In this document: positions 1-4,839 of the stretch, one piece after another
How positions within the stretch are numbered: the stretch's first letter is position 1
Layout of the letters: each line of letters opens with the position of its first letter
Source: Syntrophaceae bacterium
GTDB taxonomy: Bacteria; Desulfobacterota; Syntrophorhabdia; Syntrophorhabdales; WCHB1-27
Length of the DNA: 10,593 nucleotides
NCBI GenBank assembly: GCA_003165115.1
Contig: PLSJ01000384.1
Coordinates: 1 to 10,593, forward strand
Direction of reading: 5' to 3'
Program-made: the position numbers and the translations under genes
Notes under the pieces: model-generated
The model's input: only the letters and a program-made list of their open reading frames with translations
Databases searched by the model: none
Told to the model about the DNA's origin: nothing

Positions 1-171
1 AAGAAAGTGGGGCAGGAAGGGATAGGAGAGAAAATGGTCATCGTGGGAGGCGTGATCCCGAACCAGGATGTGGGCCGGCTCAAGGCACTCGGCGTCTCGG
101 GCGTTTTTCCCGGCGGCGCCGCCTTTTCCGAGATCGTGACCTTCATCAATGAGCAGATGGGACGGGCCTAG
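1..171 (+). CDS. Cobalamin-binding small subunit of an acyl-CoA mutase, C-terminal part only
   Basis: The window opens inside this gene; the last 56 codons are visible and end at TAG 169-171. The visible protein contains MVIVGGVIPNQDVGRLKALG followed by GVFPGGAAFSEIVTFI, the last strand-helix units of the B12-binding Rossmann domain found at the end of methylmalonyl-CoA mutases and in the separate small subunit of split mutases. In this family the domain binds adenosylcobalamin through a DxHxxG histidine, which would lie upstream of the window. The next gene encodes only the catalytic barrel, so this is its natural partner. The stop codon overlaps the Shine-Dalgarno sequence of that gene, pointing to translational coupling. 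Whether the full gene is a stand-alone domain of about 130-150 residues cannot be seen here. Confidence 0.87.
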   Translation, partial: KKVGQEGIGEKMVIVGGVIPNQDVGRLKALGVSGVFPGGAAFSEIVTFINEQMGRA

Positions 172-175
172 GAGG
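170..175 (+). promoter_or_regulatory. Shine-Dalgarno site of the mutase large subunit
   Basis: AGGAGG lies 4 nt before the ATG at 180 and shares its first two bases with the TAG stop of the preceding gene. This fixes the start of the mutase subunit and suggests that the two subunits are made together. Confidence 0.8.
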
Positions 176-179
176 AACA

Positions 180-1808
180 ATGGGAGTTGCAAAATATACA
201 AAGGATCAGAAAGGCCAGATCACGGACGTGCTGCTCCAGTCAGGCATCCACGTGAAAACGGTCTACGGCCCCGAGGACCTCGAACGGATCGGTCTTTCCT
301 ACGAGCGGGACCTCGGCGATCCCGGCGAATACCCCTTCACGAGGGGCATCCACCGGCAGGGCTACCGGAGCAGGGCCTGGACCACGAGGCAATACACGGG
401 CTTCGGCATGCCCGCCGAGACGAACGAGCGTTTCAAGCTGATGATCGCCCACGGGCAGACCGGTTTGAACGTCGCCTTCGACCTCCCCACGCAGATGGGC
501 TACGACTCGGACGATCCCATGTCCGAAGGCGAAGTCGGCCGGGTGGGCATGGCGGTCGATTCGCTCAGGGATTTCGAAATAGCCTTCAAGGATATCGACC
601 TCGAGAAGATAGGATCGGGTCTCACCATCAATGCGGTCGCCTCGATCATGCTTGCCATGTACCAGGCGATGGCCGAGAAGTACGGCTACAGCCCGAAGGT
701 CATCTCGGCGACCCCCCAGAACGACATCCTCAAGGAGATGATCGGCAGGGGCGCGTGGATTTTCCCCGTGGAGCCCGCGGTAAAGCTGATCGGCGACACC
801 ATCGAGTACGCGATGAACGTGCTTCCCCGGACGAACCCGGTGAGCGTCTGCGGCTACCACATCAGGGAATCGGGGGCCACCCCGGCGCAGGAGATTGCCT
901 GTGCCATACTTATCGCCAACGCCTATATCGATAACGTCCTCGCGAGGGGCTTCGACGTGGACGCCTTCGTCGGCCGGTTCTCCTTCAACCTCAATGTCTT
1001 CGGCAACATGTGGGAGCAGGTGGCGAAGTTCAGGGCGGCCCGTAAGCTCTGGGCGAGAAACCTGAAAGAAAAATACGGCGTCAAGAAAGAGTCGAACATG
1101 CACCTGAGGGGCCTCTTCGGCGGAGGGGGATACGGCCTCACGAAGGCCCAGCCGGAGAACAACATCATGCGCGGCGCCTACTACGCCCTTGCCGCCGCCC
1201 TCTCCGGCGCCCAGACCATCGCCCTGTGCAGCTACGACGAGGCATACACGATCCCCACCCCCCATTCGGCCATCATATCTCTGCGCACGCTGCAGCTTCT
1301 TATGGATGAGATGGGTCTCAGAGACACCGTCGATCCCCTGGCGGGCAGCTACTTCATCGAGACGCTGACCAAGGAGATGGAACAGAAAATCGAAGAAGAA
1401 ATGGAGCGGATAGAAAAAGTGGGCGGCATCATCCACGCGGTGGCGACAGGCTACGTCCAAAGGCTCGTGGCGGCTCAGGCATACGAGTTCGAAAAGGGCA
1501 TCCAGTCGGGTGAGCTTCTCAAGGTGGGAGTCAATATCCACACCGAGGGGGAATCGAAAGACGTGGAGCTCCACGAGTACAATTGGGAATCGGCAAAGAC
1601 CCAGATCGAAGGACTGAAACAGGTCAGGCGGGAAAGGAATAACCGGGAGGTCAGCCGCAGCCTCGGCGAGCTCGAAAAGGCGACCCGTGAGGGCAAGAAC
1701 GTGATGCCCTTTCTTGTCGACTGCTGCAGGGCCTACGCGACGGTCGGAGAAATGACGGCTATTTTCAGGAATATTTATGGAGAGTTCGATGAGCCGAGCC
1801 TGTTTTAG
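180..1808 (+). CDS. Acyl-CoA mutase large (catalytic) subunit, methylmalonyl-CoA mutase family, divergent
   Basis: A 542-residue protein covering only the substrate-binding TIM barrel, the usual size for the large subunit of split mutases (archaeal-type MCM, isobutyryl-CoA and 2-hydroxyisobutyryl-CoA mutases). The family catalyses adenosylcobalamin radical 1,2-rearrangement of acyl-CoA carbon skeletons in the cytoplasm. Visible blocks are YPFTRG (51-56), WTTRQYTGF (67-75), GYDSDDP (107-113), QNDILKE (180-186) and GYHIRESGA (225-233). Against the Propionibacterium enzyme (numbering from memory), Y89, Q197, R207 and H244 match Y72, Q180, R190 and H227 with a constant offset of 17. Tyr plus Arg is the methylmalonyl-type pair; isobutyryl-CoA mutase has Phe/Gln and hydroxyisobutyryl-CoA mutase Ile/Gln. 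However, the family motif R-x-H-x-Q-T reads RGLFGGGG (310-317), and the HTN-x-x-DE region reads ALCSYDE (348-354). Family membership is firm; the exact substrate is open and methylmalonyl-CoA should not be assumed. Confidence 0.93.
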   Translation: MGVAKYTKDQKGQITDVLLQSGIHVKTVYGPEDLERIGLSYERDLGDPGEYPFTRGIHRQGYRSRAWTTRQYTGFGMPAETNERFKLMIAHGQTGLNVAFDLPTQMGYDSDDPMSEGEVGRVGMAVDSLRDFEIAFKDIDLEKIGSGLTINAVASIMLAMYQAMAEKYGYSPKVISATPQNDILKEMIGRGAWIFPVEPAVKLIGDTIEYAMNVLPRTNPVSVCGYHIRESGATPAQEIACAILIANAYIDNVLARGFDVDAFVGRFSFNLNVFGNMWEQVAKFRAARKLWARNLKEKYGVKKESNMHLRGLFGGGGYGLTKAQPENNIMRGAYYALAAALSGAQTIALCSYDEAYTIPTPHSAIISLRTLQLLMDEMGLRDTVDPLAGSYFIETLTKEMEQKIEEEMERIEKVGGIIHAVATGYVQRLVAAQAYEFEKGIQSGELLKVGVNIHTEGESKDVELHEYNWESAKTQIEGLKQVRRERNNREVSRSLGELEKATREGKNVMPFLVDCCRAYATVGEMTAIFRNIYGEFDEPSLF

Positions 1809-1849
1809 CGGGTAGTACGGCCGCATCCACGCCATAGAAGGGGCAAATT

Positions 1850-3142
1850 ATGGGAAAGACCTTTATGCCCGTGCAGAAAACACGGGAAGAGCTGGCTGCT
1901 TTCCAGCTCGAAAGACTCAAATGGACCGTACACCACACGTATCACGGCTCACCCCTTTACCACAAGAAGTTCGAGGAGGCGAACGTGACGCCGGACAAGA
2001 TACGGACCCTCGACGATCTAAGGCTCCTGCCTTTTACGACGGCCGACGACCTGAAGGCGGGGTATCCTTTCCCGCTCTTGAGCGTGCCCCTGGACGACGT
2101 GGTGAGGATACACGCATCGAGCGGCACGACGGGAAAACGAAAGGTCCTCTCCTATACGGCCAAGGACATAGACGACTGGGCCCACTTCTTTGCCCGCTGT
2201 TTCGAGATGGCGGGCATGAGCGTCGCCGACCGCGTCCAGATATGCGTCGGCTACGGGCTTTGGACCGCGGGCGCGGGCTTCCAGAACGGGGTCGAGCGCT
2301 TCGGCGCCATGGCGATACCCATGGGTCCGGGAAACCTCGACATGCAGTGTGATTTCCTCGTCGATTTCGGCACCACCGTCCTGTGCTGCACCGCCTCCAT
2401 GGGGCTCCTCATGGCGGAGGAGGTGGAGAAGAGGGGAATCAAGGAGAAGATCAAGCTCAAGAAGGTGATATTCGGGTCGGAGCGGTCGAGCGACGCCATG
2501 AGGGCCAGGATCGGGGAGTTGCTCGGCGTGGAGCACATATTCGACATACCGGGGATGACCGAGCTTTACGGCCCCGGTACCGGCCTCGACTGCGTCCATC
2601 ACCAGGGCATCCACTACTGGGCGGATTACTACATAGTGGAATTCCTAGACCCCGAAACGCTTCAACCCGTGCCGGAAGGGCAGATCGGTGAGATGGTCGT
2701 GACGACGCTGCAGAAAGAGGCGGCACCGCTCGTCAGGTACCGGACGAGGGACCTCACTAGGGCGATCCCCGGCACGTGCGCGTGTGGCTCCATCCTGCCG
2801 CGCCACGACCGGTTCCTCGGACGCTCGGACGATATGTTCATTATCAGGGCTGTCAACGTCTACCCGGGCCAGATCGACCACGTGCTCTCCTCCATCCCTG
2901 GAATAGGGAGTGAGTACCAGGTGCACCTGACCCGGCGCGCGGACGGTAAAGACTACATGGCCATAAAAGTCGAAAGGGGCAAGGAATGCGCCCCCGCCGA
3001 CGATCCGAAGCGCAAGAAGCTGATAGAAGTCGAGGTAAAGAAGCAGATCATGGTAAGCTGCGAAGCCGATATCTGCTGCTACGGAGAACTGCCGCGCTCC
3101 GAGAGAAAGACGAAAAGGGTGTTTGACAAGAGGGACGAATAA
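1850..3142 (+). CDS. Phenylacetate-CoA ligase (PaaK)-type AMP-forming acyl-CoA ligase
   Basis: A 430-residue adenylate-forming enzyme with the length and order of the PaaK family, which uses ATP and CoA to turn a carboxylic acid into its CoA thioester through an acyl-AMP. Visible motifs are the phosphate loop SSGTTGK (90-96), YGLWTAGAGF (135-144), GSERSS (209-214), DIPGMTELYGPG (232-243), YRTRD (297-301), GRSDDMFIIRAVNVYPGQID (324-343), and the C-terminal PRSERKTKRV (415-424), which holds the lysine region needed for the adenylation half-reaction. The start at 1850 has AAGGGG 7 nt upstream; an in-frame ATG five codons later is possible. The gene follows the mutase by 41 nt and probably shares its transcript, so its product or a derivative may feed the mutase. 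Substrate range in this family covers phenylacetate, other aryl acids and some aliphatic acids, so the acid is not predictable. The last codons are duplicated downstream at 3227-3269. Confidence 0.92.
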   Translation: MGKTFMPVQKTREELAAFQLERLKWTVHHTYHGSPLYHKKFEEANVTPDKIRTLDDLRLLPFTTADDLKAGYPFPLLSVPLDDVVRIHASSGTTGKRKVLSYTAKDIDDWAHFFARCFEMAGMSVADRVQICVGYGLWTAGAGFQNGVERFGAMAIPMGPGNLDMQCDFLVDFGTTVLCCTASMGLLMAEEVEKRGIKEKIKLKKVIFGSERSSDAMRARIGELLGVEHIFDIPGMTELYGPGTGLDCVHHQGIHYWADYYIVEFLDPETLQPVPEGQIGEMVVTTLQKEAAPLVRYRTRDLTRAIPGTCACGSILPRHDRFLGRSDDMFIIRAVNVYPGQIDHVLSSIPGIGSEYQVHLTRRADGKDYMAIKVERGKECAPADDPKRKKLIEVEVKKQIMVSCEADICCYGELPRSERKTKRVFDKRDE

Positions 3143-3145
3143 AGC
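3103..3145 (+). repeat. Direct repeat, copy A (3' end of the ligase gene)
   Basis: These 43 bases encode the last residues of the ligase (RKTKRVFDKRDE), its stop codon and three bases beyond. The same 43 bases recur at 3227-3269 with one difference, T3124 against C3248. The offset is 124 bp. Because this copy completes a normal PaaK C-terminus, it is taken as the functional one. Confidence 0.9.
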
Positions 3146-3161
3146 CGCGAGGGCTGCTCAA

Positions 3162-3224
3162 TCCTTTTGAGGGGGAGGCTCCATGAGCTTGCTCATGGAG
3201 GGGGCGACGCGAGCCCCAGTAATA
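3162..3224 (+). repeat. Structured intergenic repeat, copy 1 (short variant)
   Basis: This copy starts with TCCTTTTGAGGGGGAGGC and ends with CCCCAGTAATA. Its centre is a perfect inverted repeat, CTCCATGAGC (3179-3188) and GCTCATGGAG (3191-3200), separated by TT. A second small hairpin follows, GGGGC-GACGCGA-GCCCC (3201-3217). The ends match copies at 3301-3384 and 7147-7229, while the central stem differs in sequence. No T-run follows either hairpin, so it does not look like a rho-independent terminator. It sits between the two halves of the 43-bp direct repeat. Confidence 0.8.
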
Positions 3225-3226
3225 GC

Positions 3227-3269
3227 GAGAAAGACGAAAAGGGTGTTCGACAAGAGGGACGAATAAAGC
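3227..3269 (+). repeat. Direct repeat, copy B: orphan fragment of the ligase gene end
   Basis: 42 of 43 bases match the functional ligase 3' end at 3103-3145. It could encode RKTKRVFDKRDE and a stop, but no open frame for the rest of a ligase precedes it; the preceding bases are the structured repeat. It is therefore a non-functional remnant. It may have come from a tandem duplication of the gene end plus repeat (a 124-bp unit), or from insertion or recombination at the repeat. The single mismatch is synonymous (TTT to TTC, Phe), which suggests the duplication is recent. Confidence 0.85.
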
Positions 3270-3300
3270 AAGGTGTAACGGGACCACCCACGGAGTTCCA

Positions 3301-3384
3301 TGCTTTTTGAAGGGGAGGCCGGGGCACCGCGAAGCGGGTCGTGGCTCCGGCGATGGAGGGGGCGACGCGAGCCCCCCAATAATA
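3301..3384 (+). repeat. Structured intergenic repeat, copy 2 (long variant)
   Basis: It has the same ends as copy 1, with the longer centre also found in copy 3. It folds into nested stems: GCCGG (3318-3322) with CCGGC (3347-3351), and inside it CCGC (3327-3330) with GCGG (3334-3337) around a GAA loop. A tail hairpin GGGGGC-GACGCGA-GCCCCC ends at about 3376. The repeat stops right before the ribosome-binding site of the FAD subunit gene, so its folding could influence access to that site. An open frame extending upstream from the FAD gene through this repeat is an artefact of its GC-rich composition. Confidence 0.82.
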
Positions 3385-3385
3385 G

Positions 3386-3391
3386 AGGAGG
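3386..3391 (+). promoter_or_regulatory. Shine-Dalgarno site of the FAD subunit
   Basis: AGGAGG with 4 nt to the ATG at 3396. This decides the start over the upstream in-frame ATG at 3300, which would add residues encoded by the intergenic repeat and has no such site. Confidence 0.8.
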
Positions 3392-3395
3392 CACT

Positions 3396-4358
3396 ATGTT
3401 CCGGTATGAGTACTACAGGCCCGCCACCATCCAGGAAGCCCTCGGCCTCATGGAGCGGTTCAACGGGGACGCGGTCTACATTGCGGGCGGAACCGATGTG
3501 ATGGTGCTGCTGAGACAGAAGAAGCTCACACCCAAGGCCCTCATATCCCTGAGAAACATAAAGGAGCTGAGCCGCAAGGAAGAGCTTATCATCGGCGCGG
3601 GGGTAACCCACAGGGAGATACAGCAGGACGACGCGATAAGAAAGCGCTTTTCCGCGCTCCACGACGCGGTCTGTCGCCTGGGATCGACCCAGATCAGGAA
3701 TGTGGCGACGGTCGGGGGCAACATCTGCAACGCGGCCCCCTCGGCGGATACGGCTTGCCCTCTCCTCGTCCTCGACGCGGAGGCGGTGGTCGTGGGGGCG
3801 GGCGGGATAAGGCGCATCCCGCTGGACGATTTCTTCGTCGCGCCCGGCAAGACGCTCCTCCAGGGGGGCGAGATACTCAAAGAGTTCACCATACCGGGCC
3901 TCACCGCCAATACGGGTTCTGCCTACATAAAACATACGAGAAGAGCCGCCATGGACCTGCCCATCATCGGCATCGCCGCACGGGTGACCGTGAACAAGAA
4001 CGACCTGCGGTGCAAGGATACCATCTGTGCGACGTCGCGCTCGTCGGAGCTGCTCACCTATTTCGCCGACGAAGATCTCAGGTGCGAGGATATACGGATA
4101 GCCATGGGCGTGGTTGCCCCCCGCCCTATCAGGGCGAAGGCGGCCGAGGCCGCTCTCAGGGGGCAGTTGATATCGGAAGAGACCGTCGCACGCGCCGCGG
4201 AAATCGCCGTATCGGAGTCCAGCCCGAGGGACAGCGTAAGGGGCGAGGCGTGGTACCGCAAGGAGATGGTGAAGGTGCTCGTCCAGCGGGCCATCATGAA
4301 GGCGCTCGATCGGGTCCTTCGCCCGGATGAGATGGTCTATCCGGACCGGTTGTGGTAA
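3396..4358 (+). CDS. Molybdenum hydroxylase FAD-binding (medium) subunit, CoxM/XdhB type
   Basis: A 320-residue FAD subunit of the xanthine dehydrogenase/CO dehydrogenase family; it passes electrons between the [2Fe-2S] subunit and the external acceptor or donor. The N-terminus FRYEYYRPATIQEAL is typical. The two FAD-binding signatures are AGGTD (30-34) and TVGGNICNAAPSADT (105-119), and the C-terminal domain has VAPRPIRAKAAEAALRG. The roughly 40-residue [4Fe-4S] insertion that 4-hydroxybenzoyl-CoA reductase carries after the TxGGN signature is absent, so the protein is not a standard HcrB. It does have an extra segment of about 24 residues, DLRCKD (203-208) to DLRCED (227-232), which looks like an internal duplication. 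The order FAD, FeS, Mo is that of cox-type operons. Stop at 4356-4358, 11 nt before the next gene. Confidence 0.93.
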   Translation: MFRYEYYRPATIQEALGLMERFNGDAVYIAGGTDVMVLLRQKKLTPKALISLRNIKELSRKEELIIGAGVTHREIQQDDAIRKRFSALHDAVCRLGSTQIRNVATVGGNICNAAPSADTACPLLVLDAEAVVVGAGGIRRIPLDDFFVAPGKTLLQGGEILKEFTIPGLTANTGSAYIKHTRRAAMDLPIIGIAARVTVNKNDLRCKDTICATSRSSELLTYFADEDLRCEDIRIAMGVVAPRPIRAKAAEAALRGQLISEETVARAAEIAVSESSPRDSVRGEAWYRKEMVKVLVQRAIMKALDRVLRPDEMVYPDRLW

Positions 4359-4364
4359 GGAGGG
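4357..4364 (+). promoter_or_regulatory. Shine-Dalgarno site setting a GTG start for the [2Fe-2S] subunit
   Basis: AAGGAGGG overlaps the TAA stop of the FAD gene and lies 5 nt before GTG 4370-4372. A further in-frame GTG at 4352 lies upstream of this site and so is unlikely to be the start. Confidence 0.75.
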
Positions 4365-4369
4365 AAACA

Positions 4370-4837
4370 GTGAGAAAAGAATTGTCATTCGTACTTAACG
4401 GCGAGGAGGTGTCGGTGGAGGTGGAACCCCACTGGACCCTGCTCTATCTGTTGCGCGAGGTACTCGAGCTGAAGGGGTCGAAGGAGGGCTGCGGTTATGG
4501 GGAGTGCGGCGCCTGTACGGTCGTCATAGACGGCAAGGCGGTCAATTCGTGTATCTTCCCCGCCATGGAAGCGGAAGGAAGGAATGTGCTCACCATCGAG
4601 GGTCTCCTGCCCAAGGACGGCTCGCTCCATCCCCTCCAGCAGTCTTTTGTCGACCACGGGGCCGTGCAGTGCGGTTTCTGTTCCCCCGGCATGATCATGT
4701 CGGCCTATGGCCTGCTTCAGGAGAAGGCCGAGCCGACGGACGAGGAGATCAAGGAGAGCATAGAAGGGAACCTGTGCAGGTGCACCGGGTATATCAAGAT
4801 CGTCGACGCGATAAGATCAGCCGCGAAGGGGGAATGA
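4370..4837 (+). CDS. Molybdenum hydroxylase [2Fe-2S] (small) subunit, CoxS/HcrC type
   Basis: A 155-residue iron-sulfur protein that relays electrons between the molybdenum centre and FAD. It has the two expected domains. The N-terminal plant-ferredoxin-like domain carries CGYGECGACT with Cys 41, 46 and 49, plus Cys 61. The C-terminal helical domain carries QCGFCSPG (100-107) and NLCRCTGY (134-141) with Cys 101, 104, 136 and 138. All eight cluster ligands are therefore present. Length is normal for the family (about 150-165). The GTG start at 4370 is chosen because of the Shine-Dalgarno site at 4357-4364. The stop TGA (4835-4837) overlaps a possible ATG of the next gene, so the three Mo-enzyme genes are very likely translated from one message. 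Confidence 0.95.
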   Translation: MRKELSFVLNGEEVSVEVEPHWTLLYLLREVLELKGSKEGCGYGECGACTVVIDGKAVNSCIFPAMEAEGRNVLTIEGLLPKDGSLHPLQQSFVDHGAVQCGFCSPGMIMSAYGLLQEKAEPTDEEIKESIEGNLCRCTGYIKIVDAIRSAAKGE

Positions 4838-4839
4838 AC

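Noticed and set aside
180..1808. Call as 2-hydroxyisobutyryl-CoA mutase because a CoA ligase lies next to it
   Set aside because: That enzyme has Ile and Gln at the two diagnostic positions; this protein has Tyr72 and Arg190.
240..1835. Long open frame on the minus strand opposite the mutase gene
   Set aside because: It is rich in Arg/His/Asp/Val with no recognisable domain and mirrors the codon bias of a GC-rich gene on the other strand, where conserved mutase motifs run throughout.
3123..3150. TTGACA at 3123-3128 as a -35 promoter box
   Set aside because: It lies within the ligase C-terminal codons, no TATAAT-like box occurs about 17 nt downstream (GC-rich), and the duplicated copy carries TCGACA.
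3179..3217. Rho-independent terminator after the ligase gene
   Set aside because: The hairpins are strong but no T-run follows either of them, and the same structure occurs directly before ribosome-binding sites elsewhere in the window.
3162..3384. CRISPR array
   Set aside because: There are only two adjacent copies of unequal length with internal dyads, no unique spacers of regular size, and a third copy 4 kb away.
3300..3395. Upstream extension of the FAD subunit to an ATG at 3300
   Set aside because: The added 32 residues are encoded by the intergenic repeat and match no part of the family; a good Shine-Dalgarno site supports ATG 3396.
3048..4388. Minus-strand open frame across the repeats and the FAD gene
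   Set aside because: Its low-complexity Pro/Ser/Arg part comes from the GC-rich repeats and the rest is antisense to the FAD subunit; no domain is visible.
4504..4839. Upstream extension of the Mo subunit frame into the [2Fe-2S] gene
   Set aside because: The region is already coding for the conserved [2Fe-2S] subunit in another frame, and family homology starts at about 4840.
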